DNA of 64,000 nucleotides. Origin: Rubrolithibacter danxiaensis. GTDB taxonomy: Bacteria; Bacteroidota; Bacteroidia; Sphingobacteriales; Sphingobacteriaceae. The DNA is taken from contig NZ_JBKOPS010000001.1 of the NCBI RefSeq assembly GCF_047272945.1, positions 1-64,000 of the forward strand, in the 5' to 3' direction. Below, piece by piece: positions 18,688-27,402 of the stretch. Positions within the stretch are counted from its first letter, which is position 1; each line of letters opens with the position of its first letter. The position numbers and the translations under genes are program-made. Under the pieces are notes generated by a model that saw only the letters and a program-made list of their open reading frames with translations, was not told the origin of the DNA and did no database searches.

Positions 18688-19881
18688 ATGAATTTTGTTT
18701 TTGTTGGTCTTCAAAGAATAAACACGAATCGAGAGTCAACGTCTACGGGATTGGCAAAAGCATTAGCACAGAACCATAACGTTCTATACGTTAACCCACC
18801 TATTGATCGTAAAACATATTTTTCTGAGAATAAGGATGAGTTTACATCGGCACATATTTTATCTATTAAACACAAAGAAGAGAAACTTACCAAGTTGGAT
18901 AGTAATTTGTGGATGTTAAATCCTCATAAAATCATGGAGTCTATAAACTGGATTCCAAGTACAACAATTTTTTCAGTTTTCAATCGCTACAACAATACAC
19001 TTTTTGCAAAAGAGATAAGGGAAGCACTCTCTGAGTTGGGGTTTGATAAATTCATTCTTATCAATGACAAAGATATATTTAGAAGTTTCTATTTAAAAGA
19101 ATTTCTTAAACCAGAACTATATGTCTACTTAGACAGAGATTATACATTGGGAGTTGATTATTGGAGAAAGCATGGCTTAAACCATGAACCCAAATTAATG
19201 CAAAAAGCCGACACGGTTGTTTGTAACTCGTATGATTATACAAACAGAGCTAAAAACTTCAATAAGAATAGTTTTTATATTGGAAACGGTTTTGACGACG
19301 AACTATATAATGATGATATAGAATGGGCTCTCCCTGATGATTTAAAAAATATTTCAAAACCAATTATCGGATATGTAGGCGCCTTAACCTCTTTGCGATT
19401 AGATCTAGATTTAATGCTTAAGGTTGCAATAGCTAATCCGCAATGGAATATTGTACTAATCGGCCCTGAAGATGATAATTTTAAAAGCAGTAATCTTCAT
19501 ACCCTTTCAAATATTTATTATTTAGGTAAAAAAGACAAGAATATTGTACCATCATATATAAAACATTTCGATGTTTGTATAAACCCTCAGGCAATTAACG
19601 AAATAACAGTAGGTAATTTTCCATTAAAAATAAACGAATATCTGGCGCTGGGGAGGCCAATTGTAGCTACATCTACTAATCCAATGAAAGAAATTTTTGG
19701 CAACATTGTTTATTTAGCTACTAATGCTGAACAATATATCTCTCAAATCAAAAGAGCACTAACAGAAGATGACAAGGACCGACAACATCTAAGAAAAGAA
19801 TTCGTAAAGAACTTCAGCTGGAAGAGAATAGCTCAAATTTTATTAGAGTGTTTAAAAAGTACAACTAAAACAACAACATAA
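18688..19881 (+). CDS. Glycosyltransferase family 4-like protein (copy 2)
   Basis: The 397 residues have the same architecture as the gene at 14256-15455. They share an N-terminal FVGLQRINTNRESTSTGLAKAL-type opening, VLYVNPPIDR, GVDYWRKHG, IGYVGALTS, IVLIGPEDD, DVCINPQ and INEYLALGRPIVAT. A GT-B fold sugar transferase is expected. The intergenic stretch between this gene and the divergent GT2 gene (18540-18687) is very AT-rich and must hold promoters for both directions, though I could not pick clean motifs. Confidence 0.87.
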   Translation: MNFVFVGLQRINTNRESTSTGLAKALAQNHNVLYVNPPIDRKTYFSENKDEFTSAHILSIKHKEEKLTKLDSNLWMLNPHKIMESINWIPSTTIFSVFNRYNNTLFAKEIREALSELGFDKFILINDKDIFRSFYLKEFLKPELYVYLDRDYTLGVDYWRKHGLNHEPKLMQKADTVVCNSYDYTNRAKNFNKNSFYIGNGFDDELYNDDIEWALPDDLKNISKPIIGYVGALTSLRLDLDLMLKVAIANPQWNIVLIGPEDDNFKSSNLHTLSNIYYLGKKDKNIVPSYIKHFDVCINPQAINEITVGNFPLKINEYLALGRPIVATSTNPMKEIFGNIVYLATNAEQYISQIKRALTEDDKDRQHLRKEFVKNFSWKRIAQILLECLKSTTKTTT

Positions 19882-19920
19882 TATAGTACAAATTAAACTA
19901 AGAATCTTCGCTCTCAAATT

Positions 19921-21273
19921 ATGTTCAACTTCCAAAAACTTCAAACTAAACTTCGAAATATTCATTTTCTTTCTTTAGCAGGAAATGGTATAATGTCTAT
20001 TTTAGGAATGGTAACGTTAGCTATTTTATATCGTTATCTTCCTATTAATGAAATTGGTATTTATGTTTTTTTTCAGTCAATACTTATATTATTTGATTCT
20101 TTCCGATCTGGCTTTCTAACCACCGCTTTTATAAAGTTCTATTCTGGAACTTCTAAAGAAAGAGGTTCAGAAGTAGTTGGTTCCACATGGCAGTTGGGAT
20201 TGGCAATTACATTTGGCTTCATTCTACTCAACATAATCGCCTTGCCAATTTTAAATTTCGTGCAAAATGCAGGGCTCGCTCTATTTATGAAATGGTTTGG
20301 TATAACATATTTATTTACGCTTCCAACTTTTATAGCAACCTGTGTTTTGCAAGCAGACGAACGCTTCGACAAATTATTATTAATACGATTTGTTAATCAA
20401 ACGTTGTTTATTATAATGGTTATTGTTCTAATTATTAGTGGAAAAATTAACCTTAATTATGTAATTTATGCTAACTTATTAGCCTCATTAATAACAAGTC
20501 TTCTTGCTTTATTTACCGGATGGTCAAAGATTAAGTGCTTTTTAAACAGAACGAACGCTTGTTTTTTAGAATTATTTCACTTTGGTAAATATGTAGTAGG
20601 TACAGCATTCAGTGCTAATCTTTTCCGAAGCTCGGATACATTCATAATAAACTTTATGTTAGGCCCTTCTGCATTAGCCATTTATAATATTGGCTTAAGA
20701 TTAATGGAAGTAGTTGAGATCCCATTGAGAAGTTTTGCAGCTACCGGAATGCCTGCTATTTCGAAAGCATTTAACACTGGAAATAAAAATGAGGTTATAG
20801 TAATTATGAGAAAATATATTGGGATGCTAACAGTTGCTCTTGTCCCGATGGTTTTAATAACAGTTGCTTTTGCAGATCTTGCTATTATCATTATAGGCGG
20901 ACAAAAATATTATGGTACTGAAGCAGCAAATGTATTTAGATTGTTTATGACCTTTGCACTCTTATATCCAGCTGACAGGTTTATGGCTTTAACAATTGAT
21001 GTAACTAACAGGCCTCGTATAAACTTTCTTAAAGTACTTGTAATGGTTGTTGTTAACGTTATAGCAGATTTTGCTGGAATATATATTTTTGGAAATGTTT
21101 ATGGAATTGCAATTGCGAGTGTATTTCCTACCTTAATTGCAGTAATTGTGGGTTATTTGGCGCTTCAAAGTTATTCACCATTTAGTTTTCCAGCCATATA
21201 CACTTCAGGTTATGCAGATCTTAGATTATTAATATCGGAAAGTTTGAAAAGGGAGAAAACTGCTGCAGCATAA
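19921..21273 (+). CDS. Wzx-type polysaccharide flippase (MATE/MOP superfamily)
   Basis: The 450 residues have about 12-14 membrane helices spread through the whole length. The pattern matches the oligosaccharide flippase family: GNGIMSILGMVTLAILYRYLP at the N-terminus and FRSSDTFIINFMLGPSALAIYNIGLR in the middle. Such proteins move undecaprenyl-linked repeat units across the inner membrane. With the Wzy- and Wzz-like genes this completes a Wzx/Wzy pathway. It follows GT4 copy 2 by 39 bases, in the same direction, and ends the cluster. Confidence 0.87.
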   Translation: MFNFQKLQTKLRNIHFLSLAGNGIMSILGMVTLAILYRYLPINEIGIYVFFQSILILFDSFRSGFLTTAFIKFYSGTSKERGSEVVGSTWQLGLAITFGFILLNIIALPILNFVQNAGLALFMKWFGITYLFTLPTFIATCVLQADERFDKLLLIRFVNQTLFIIMVIVLIISGKINLNYVIYANLLASLITSLLALFTGWSKIKCFLNRTNACFLELFHFGKYVVGTAFSANLFRSSDTFIINFMLGPSALAIYNIGLRLMEVVEIPLRSFAATGMPAISKAFNTGNKNEVIVIMRKYIGMLTVALVPMVLITVAFADLAIIIIGGQKYYGTEAANVFRLFMTFALLYPADRFMALTIDVTNRPRINFLKVLVMVVVNVIADFAGIYIFGNVYGIAIASVFPTLIAVIVGYLALQSYSPFSFPAIYTSGYADLRLLISESLKREKTAAA

Positions 21274-21302
21274 TTTTCCATATCCCTTTTCTTTATCATA
21301 AC

Positions 21303-21333
21303 TTTAAGTGGGATCATTTTTTTTGTACCTTTG
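21303..21333 (+). promoter_or_regulatory. Bacteroidota-type promoter upstream of pyrG
   Basis: TACCTTTG at 21326-21333 fits the -7 consensus TAnnTTTG. TTTA at 21303-21306 lies exactly 19 bases upstream, at the -33 place. The transcript would start near 21339 and give a leader of about 75 bases before the pyrG ATG. Confidence 0.65.
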
Positions 21334-21414
21334 TATCCCGTACAAAAAGAATATTTTCTATATCAATTACAGCGATATTAAAAATTTCTAAAGCAAAAAA
21401 TCCTTAAAAGAATC

Positions 21415-23025
21415 ATGACCAAGTACATTTTTGTTACGGGCGGCGTAACCTCGTCGTTAGGAAAAGGTATTATTTCCGCATCTTTAGCTAAACTACTCCA
21501 GGCAAGGGGCTACAGAGTTACTATTCAAAAATTTGATCCCTATATTAACATTGATCCCGGAACATTAAACCCGTATGAACATGGCGAATGCTATGTAACT
21601 GAAGATGGCGCCGAAACCGATCTGGACCTTGGACATTACGAACGTTTTTTAAATGTTCCAACCTCTCAGGCAAATAATATTACAACCGGACGTATTTATC
21701 AGAATGTAATTAACAAAGAACGTGAGGGAGCATTTTTAGGTAAAACAGTTCAGGTTGTGCCGCACATCACAGATGAAATTAAACGGAATATCCGAATATT
21801 GGGAGAAAGCGGAGAATACGACATCGTTATAACAGAGCTTGGAGGAACTGTAGGAGATATTGAATCGTTACCTTATATTGAAGCAGTGCGCCAGTTTCGC
21901 TGGGAAATAGGCTATAATAACTCCTTGGTAATTCATCTTACTCTTGTTCCATTTCTTTCCGCTGCCGGCGAACTGAAAACAAAACCCACGCAACATTCGG
22001 TAAAAACGTTATTGGAATATGGCATTCAGCCCGATGTTTTGGTTTGCAGGACTGAACACCACCTGGGTCAGGATATCAGAAGGAAAATCGCCCTTTTCTG
22101 TAATGTTAATATCAATGCCGTAGTAGAATCTATCGATGCTTCAACCATTTACGATGTTCCGCTATTGATGTTAAAAGAGCAATTGGACAAAACTGTACTA
22201 ACAAAGCTGAAACTTCCTCACAAAAACGAACCGGATCTGGAAAGCTGGAAGGATTTTTTGGGAAGACTAAAAAATCCAACTGCTGAAATAAATATTGGTT
22301 TAATTGGCAAGTACGTAGAATTGCCTGATGCTTACAAATCTATCACCGAATCCTTTATACATGCAGGTGCCAAAAACGAGTGTAAGGTTCGGGTAATAAG
22401 TATCCATTCGGAAGGATTAACAAAAGAAAATGCTGCCGAAAAGCTTGCCGGATTACATGGTGTTTTAGTTGCTCCCGGCTTTGGAATAAGAGGTATTGAA
22501 GGTAAAATAGAGGCTATCCGGTACGTTCGTGAAAATAATATTCCGTTTTTCGGCATCTGCCTTGGAATGCAATGTGCTGTAATCGAATTTGGCCGTAATG
22601 TTTTGGGATATGCTGATGCTCACAGTACCGAAATGAACGAAAATGCCGATCATGCTGTAATTTCAATGATGGAGGAACAAAAGAAGATTAAAAACAAGGG
22701 AGGCACTATGCGTTTAGGTTCCTACACCTGTGAAATAAAAAAGGGAACCAAAGCCGCGGCAATTTATGGAAAAAACAGGATAACAGAGCGCCACCGTCAT
22801 CGTTATGAATTTAATAACGAGTACCTTGCCGAATATGAAAAAGCAGGAATGATTGCTTCGGGAATAAATCCTGATAACAACCTGGTTGAAATTGTAGAAT
22901 TAAAAAATCATCCTTTTTTTGTTGGAGGGCAATTTCACCCGGAATTAAAATCTACAGTTGATAATCCGCACCCACTTTTTGTTAACTTTGTCGCCGCTTC
23001 CTTAGCATATTCAAGGAAGAAATAA
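21415..23025 (+). CDS. pyrG: CTP synthase
   Basis: The 536 residues match the usual length. It makes CTP from UTP, ATP and glutamine in the cytoplasm. The N-terminal synthetase domain has the P-loop SSLGKGI (13-19) and GTLNPYEHGE. The C-terminal class I glutaminase domain has the nucleophile Cys382 (GICLGMQ) and the His508/Glu510 pair (FHPEL). It is followed by yidC after 19 bases, an adjacency I recall from Sphingobacteriales genomes. Nothing is unusual in it. Confidence 0.98.
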   Translation: MTKYIFVTGGVTSSLGKGIISASLAKLLQARGYRVTIQKFDPYINIDPGTLNPYEHGECYVTEDGAETDLDLGHYERFLNVPTSQANNITTGRIYQNVINKEREGAFLGKTVQVVPHITDEIKRNIRILGESGEYDIVITELGGTVGDIESLPYIEAVRQFRWEIGYNNSLVIHLTLVPFLSAAGELKTKPTQHSVKTLLEYGIQPDVLVCRTEHHLGQDIRRKIALFCNVNINAVVESIDASTIYDVPLLMLKEQLDKTVLTKLKLPHKNEPDLESWKDFLGRLKNPTAEINIGLIGKYVELPDAYKSITESFIHAGAKNECKVRVISIHSEGLTKENAAEKLAGLHGVLVAPGFGIRGIEGKIEAIRYVRENNIPFFGICLGMQCAVIEFGRNVLGYADAHSTEMNENADHAVISMMEEQKKIKNKGGTMRLGSYTCEIKKGTKAAAIYGKNRITERHRHRYEFNNEYLAEYEKAGMIASGINPDNNLVEIVELKNHPFFVGGQFHPELKSTVDNPHPLFVNFVAASLAYSRKK

Positions 23026-23044
23026 ATAGTACGAGTATATTATA

Positions 23045-24880
23045 ATGGATAGAAACACTTTCACGGGCCTTTTTTTAATTCTCATCATCCTTGTAGGTTC
23101 CACTTATTTCATGAAACCTTCGGAAGAAGAAATAAAACGGGAAAAACAGGTTCAGGACTCTATAGCCCGTGCTAAATCGGGAAAACAAAAACCTTCAGAA
23201 AATTTTAACGCCTCAAAACCTGCGGCTCCCGCAGCTGTAGTAGATTCTGCTGCTCTAAAGGGTCCGTTCGGATCATCAGTAAACGGCACTAACGAAACCG
23301 TAACACTAGAAAATGAGCGTTTAAAAGTTAACATCAATACCAAAGGTGGACGCATTGAGTCGGTTCAGTTAAAGGAATTTAAAACTTACAAAAACCAGCC
23401 TGTAATTCTATTTTCCGGAAATGAAAATAAATTCGGGCTAACTTTCAGTACTGCAGGTAAAAACATCCATACCAATGATCTTTATTTCATCCCTTCTACT
23501 AAAAATGTAACTGTTGCCAAGGCCGATTCTTCTTCATTAACCCTTCGCCTTACTTATTCGGAAGGAAAATATATCGATTATGTTTATTCACTGAAGGGTG
23601 AGAGCTATCAGGTGGGATTTACTATTGTTACACAAGGCTTACAGGATGTAATAGGTAATAAAAATATAGTACTCGACTGGGAGGCGACTTTAAGGCAGAA
23701 AGAAAAGGACATGGCGAGCGAACGTCGTTACTCAACTGCTTATTTCAAACCTGTAAGCGGAGAAGTTGATCATTTGAGCGAATCAAAAGATGATAAAAAA
23801 AATATAGGCGAAGAAGGAAGAATTCAATGGATTTCTTTTAAACAGCACTTCTTCTCAAGCGTTTTGATAGCAAAAAAAGGGTTTGATAAAGGAAATTTAG
23901 CGGTTACCACAAGTGCAGATAACGATATTGTAAAATCTTTTTCTGCGCAGATGCAATTAGCTGCATCAAATTCAATAACCACTAGTTATCCAATGGAATT
24001 TTATTTCGGCCCTAATAAATTCGGAATTTTAAAAGACCAGGGATATGACTTGGAACGTCAGATAAATTTAGGCTGGGGGCCTTTAAAATGGATCAATCGC
24101 TTTGCAGTAATCCCTGTATTTAACTTTTTAGAAGGTCTTGGATGGAATTATGGATTAATAATAGTTGTATTAACGATCCTATTAAAAGTTGTATTGTCGC
24201 CACTGACTTATAAATCCTACCTTTCAATGGCTAAAATGAGAGTTTTAAAGCCTGAAATGGATGAAATTAAGGCTAAGGTTGGAGATGACAACCCAACTTT
24301 ATTACAACAGGAATACCTCAAATTATATAAGAAAGCGGGAGTTAATCCTTTGGGAGGCTGTATTCCGATGGTACTTCAGATACCCATCGTGATGGCTTTC
24401 TTCTTTTTCTTCCCGAATTTATTTGAATTAAGACATGAAAGCTTCCTTTGGATGAAAGACCTTTCTACCTATGATTCATTCATTAATTTCGGATTTAATA
24501 TTCCGTTTATGGGTAACCATTTAAGTTTGATGTGTTTATTGATGACCATATCAACGCTTATATATACCTATTTCAACAATCAGATATCAGGCGCAACCGG
24601 ACAGATGAAATACATCGGATACATCTCTCCTATTGTTTTCCTTGGGGTTTTAAATAGTTACCCTGCAGGGTTAAATTACTATTACTTCTGTGCAAATATG
24701 CTTACCTTTTTGCAACAGTATTTAATCAGGCAATGGGTTAACGATGATAAAATTCATGCACAGATTCAGGAAAACAAGAAAAAACCTGAAGCTCAGAAAA
24801 AATCAAAATTCCAGCAACGCATGGAAGATTATATGAGGCAGCAGCAAAGTAAGCCCAAAGAGCAGCCTAAAAAGAAATAA
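23045..24880 (+). CDS. yidC: Membrane protein insertase YidC
   Basis: The 611 residues fit the Gram-negative form: an N-terminal signal-anchor (TFTGLFLILIILVGSTYF), a large periplasmic beta domain (about 75-350), then the conserved insertase core with five helices (NYGLIIVVLTILLKVVLSPLTY; VNPLGGCIPMVLQIPIVMAFFFF; YFNNQISG). It inserts proteins into the inner membrane, alone or with SecYEG. A basic, glutamine-rich tail (MRQQQSKPKEQPKKK) is typical and may contact the ribosome. It is likely co-transcribed with pyrG, with a strong terminator directly after it. Confidence 0.98.
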   Translation: MDRNTFTGLFLILIILVGSTYFMKPSEEEIKREKQVQDSIARAKSGKQKPSENFNASKPAAPAAVVDSAALKGPFGSSVNGTNETVTLENERLKVNINTKGGRIESVQLKEFKTYKNQPVILFSGNENKFGLTFSTAGKNIHTNDLYFIPSTKNVTVAKADSSSLTLRLTYSEGKYIDYVYSLKGESYQVGFTIVTQGLQDVIGNKNIVLDWEATLRQKEKDMASERRYSTAYFKPVSGEVDHLSESKDDKKNIGEEGRIQWISFKQHFFSSVLIAKKGFDKGNLAVTTSADNDIVKSFSAQMQLAASNSITTSYPMEFYFGPNKFGILKDQGYDLERQINLGWGPLKWINRFAVIPVFNFLEGLGWNYGLIIVVLTILLKVVLSPLTYKSYLSMAKMRVLKPEMDEIKAKVGDDNPTLLQQEYLKLYKKAGVNPLGGCIPMVLQIPIVMAFFFFFPNLFELRHESFLWMKDLSTYDSFINFGFNIPFMGNHLSLMCLLMTISTLIYTYFNNQISGATGQMKYIGYISPIVFLGVLNSYPAGLNYYYFCANMLTFLQQYLIRQWVNDDKIHAQIQENKKKPEAQKKSKFQQRMEDYMRQQQSKPKEQPKKK

Positions 24881-24881
24881 T

Positions 24882-24908
24882 AAAAGCCCGGTTATAGCCG
24901 GGTTTTTT
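24882..24908 (+). terminator. Rho-independent terminator after yidC
   Basis: Stem CCCGG (24887-24891) with CCGGG (24898-24902), a six-base loop and a following run of six T. The A run before the stem lengthens the pairing. It begins two bases after the yidC stop and closes the pyrG-yidC unit. Confidence 0.9.
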
Positions 24909-24988
24909 GTTCTAAATACTTCAGCTTGTATTTATATTTTCTCATGTTGATATAACATCTTAAATTCACAACATCTCAAAAATGTAAC

Positions 24989-26227
24989 ATGACTTTAAAT
25001 TATATCTGGATATCTTTTTTCGTTATTGCTTTTGTAATTGGCTTAATTAAACTGATAGTTTTTGGCGATACTGAAATATTCAGAGTAATGGTTGAAGGAA
25101 TATTTGATTCATCCAAATCATCTGTAATGGATATTGCCCTTCCATTGGTTGGTACAATGGCCTTTTGGTTAGGAATAATGAACGTGGGTGAAAAAGCTGG
25201 CGCTATTAATTTTCTATCAAGAATCGTAGGCCCTTTCTTCAATCGGTTATTTCCAGAAGTCCCCAAAAACAACCCGGCAGTAGGCAACATGATGATGAAT
25301 TTCTCAGCCAACCTGCTGGGATTAGACAATGCCGCTACCCCACTCGGACTTAAAGCCATGGATAGTTTACATGAGCTTAATCCGAATAAAGATACAGCAT
25401 CCAATGCGGAAATCATGTTCCTGGTGCTTCACACCTCCGGTTTACAACTATTGCCTGTAACAATTATCGCTCAGCGTGCCATATTAGGTGCAAAAGATCC
25501 TACAGATGTTTTTATACCTATCATTATTGCCACTTACGTTGCTACTGTAACCGGTATGTTGCTGGTTGCCATTAAGCAGAAAATAAATTTATTTGACCGC
25601 GTTGTTATTACCTGGCTTGGAGGGTTAACTACTTTCATAGGCTTGCTGGTATGGTATTTTACCGCTTATTTAACAAAAGAGGAAATCAGCCAGGTATCAA
25701 AAGTGGCAAGCAACTTAATGCTGTTTGCTATACCGGTAATATTTATTTTAGGCGCACTTAAAAAAAAGGTCAACGTTTTTGAAGTATTTGTAAACGGGGC
25801 AAAAGCCGGCTTTGAAACATCTGTAAAAATAATTCCCTATTTGGTTGCCATGCTGGTTGCAATAAGCGTTTTTCGCACATCAGGCGCTTTAACTTATATT
25901 GTTGATGGATTTAAATGGGCCTTTAGTTACACCAACTTCGACATAAAATTTACAGATGCGCTACCTGTTGCCCTTATGAAGCCCTTAAGTGGTTCAGGTT
26001 CAAAAGCTATGATGATTGATACCATGCAAACATTTGGTACTGATTCTTTTGTTGGAAGGCTTGGATGTATTTTTAATGGATCTGCCGATACAACATTTTA
26101 TATAGTTGCATTGTATTTTGGATCAGTAGGTATTAAAAAGACCCGCTATGCTATCCCTGCAGGATTAATTGCAGATTTTGCCGGGGTAATAGCAGCAATA
26201 TTTGTAGGATATTTATTTTTTGGTTAA
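24989..26227 (+). CDS. Double Gate-domain (SpmA/SpmB-like) nucleoside-recognition membrane protein
   Basis: The 412 residues hold two Gate-type (nucleoside recognition) domains in tandem, like a fusion of spore-maturation proteins SpmA and SpmB. The N-terminal half has PLVGTMAFWLGIMNVGEKAG and NFSANLLGLDNAATPLG; the C-terminal half has VVAMLVAIS-like helices, PLSGSGSKAMM and GSADTTFYIVALYFG. About eight to ten membrane helices are visible. Such fusions are common in non-sporulating bacteria. The transported substrate, if any, is unknown. No sporulation role should be read from the name. Confidence 0.85.
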   Translation: MTLNYIWISFFVIAFVIGLIKLIVFGDTEIFRVMVEGIFDSSKSSVMDIALPLVGTMAFWLGIMNVGEKAGAINFLSRIVGPFFNRLFPEVPKNNPAVGNMMMNFSANLLGLDNAATPLGLKAMDSLHELNPNKDTASNAEIMFLVLHTSGLQLLPVTIIAQRAILGAKDPTDVFIPIIIATYVATVTGMLLVAIKQKINLFDRVVITWLGGLTTFIGLLVWYFTAYLTKEEISQVSKVASNLMLFAIPVIFILGALKKKVNVFEVFVNGAKAGFETSVKIIPYLVAMLVAISVFRTSGALTYIVDGFKWAFSYTNFDIKFTDALPVALMKPLSGSGSKAMMIDTMQTFGTDSFVGRLGCIFNGSADTTFYIVALYFGSVGIKKTRYAIPAGLIADFAGVIAAIFVGYLFFG

Positions 26228-26254
26228 ACAGTATAAATACATAGAATTAGCAGA

Positions 26255-26647
26255 ATGTCGGTAAAATCAATTGCTTTGATAGCTCACGATGGCCGGAAGG
26301 CCGATATGGTCGCATTTGTAAAAGATCATTACGAAATATTAAAAGATATTAAATTGATAGCAACCGGAACAACAGGGACGTATATACAGCAAACCGGTTT
26401 ATCAGTTACCCGCAAATTGAGTGGCCCTCAAGGCGGCGATGCGCAGATAGCCGCATTAGCTGCAGAGGGAAAGATCAGTGCAATAATTTTTTTCAGGGAC
26501 CCGTTGGGAAAACACCCTCATGAGCCTGATGTACAAATGCTGCTCAGGATTTGTGATGTACACGATGTCCCGCTAGCTACCAATCCGGCTACCGCAAAAT
26601 TTATGCTTTTAGGGATGATTGATGCCGCAAAGAATAAATCAATTTAA
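26255..26647 (+). CDS. mgsA: Methylglyoxal synthase
   Basis: The 130 residues agree in length and motifs with MgsA: IALIAHDGRKADM, ATGTTGTYI, GPQGGDAQIAA, FFRDPLGKHPHEPDV and the C-terminal PLATNPATAKFML. The enzyme turns dihydroxyacetone phosphate into methylglyoxal and phosphate, an overflow branch when phosphate is short. It lies 28 bases after the Gate-domain gene, in the same direction, and a hairpin with a T-rich tail follows. Confidence 0.95.
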   Translation: MSVKSIALIAHDGRKADMVAFVKDHYEILKDIKLIATGTTGTYIQQTGLSVTRKLSGPQGGDAQIAALAAEGKISAIIFFRDPLGKHPHEPDVQMLLRICDVHDVPLATNPATAKFMLLGMIDAAKNKSI

Positions 26648-26663
26648 AAAACAAACATAGAAA

Positions 26664-26701
26664 ATGATTGGTTCTGATAATAGGAACTAATCATCTTTCT
26701 T
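26664..26701 (+). terminator. Terminator after mgsA
   Basis: An 11-base stem (26664-26674 with 26684-26694, one G-T pair) with a nine-base loop is followed by CTTTCTT. It ends directly at the ATG of the DinB gene, so that gene must be transcribed by readthrough or from a promoter inside this region. Confidence 0.6.
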
Positions 26702-27244
26702 ATGAAGCTGCCTGAATATAACTACGAAAGGTTTTGTAATCAACATAAAACCATTAAAACGTATATTGATGATCTTCCGCCGGAAGCGATATACAATCGT
26801 TTAAATACCGATAAATTTTCTATTCATGAAACCATAGCCTATCTCACCAGATACCACCATATCTTTCTTTCCCGGCTGCAAAGAATGCAAAATGAAATAA
26901 ACCCTTTCTTTGAGGTTTACAAACCAGATGAGGATTTAGAATTTAGATTCACATGCGCCAAAACAACTGGTTCTTTACTGCATGAATTATACAGAATGCG
27001 AAGCGAATTACTTCAGCTATTGGAAGAACTGCCTGAAGGATATTCTTCACGTGTAGCTACCCACGCCGTTTTGGGCAGAATGACTTTAGGACAGTGGATA
27101 GAGTTCTTTCTACTGCATGAATCCAACCAACTTTTCAGGATTTTCAAATTAGCCGGAACTTTTTGGACCTTGGAGCTAAACAACCAAAAAAACATTATCT
27201 ATCTTCCTCGACTCTCGAATTACATCGATGAACTGGCCGGGTAA
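26702..27244 (+). CDS. DinB/YfiT-like four-helix metalloprotein
   Basis: The 180 residues fit the DinB superfamily: SIHETIAYLTRYHHIFLSRL near the N-terminus, VLGRMTLGQWIEFFLLHESNQLFRI near the C-terminus. The histidines H52-H53 region and HES form the expected metal site of this fold. Members are thiol-dependent or stress-related transferases, sometimes acting with bacillithiol; the exact reaction here is unknown. A YpdA-like bacillithiol reductase gene lies at 61909, which is compatible but not proof. Confidence 0.78.
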   Translation: MKLPEYNYERFCNQHKTIKTYIDDLPPEAIYNRLNTDKFSIHETIAYLTRYHHIFLSRLQRMQNEINPFFEVYKPDEDLEFRFTCAKTTGSLLHELYRMRSELLQLLEELPEGYSSRVATHAVLGRMTLGQWIEFFLLHESNQLFRIFKLAGTFWTLELNNQKNIIYLPRLSNYIDELAG

Positions 27245-27402
27245 TAAAATCCTTTTTCAAAGTGCGATAAATGTGTGAAATTATTTTCTCAGTATAGCTT
27301 TTTTTCTATATTTACATGGGCAAGTAACCCTTAAGCAATAAGTGGCGTACAAAAGTTAACTTACTTAAGTTAGAAGAGATTGCTTAAGAAAAACAAAAGT
27401 TC

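Noticed and set aside
18531..18779. 82-residue plus-strand ORF before GT4 copy 2
   Set aside because: Lysine-rich AT-driven sequence overlapping the true GT4 start in another frame.
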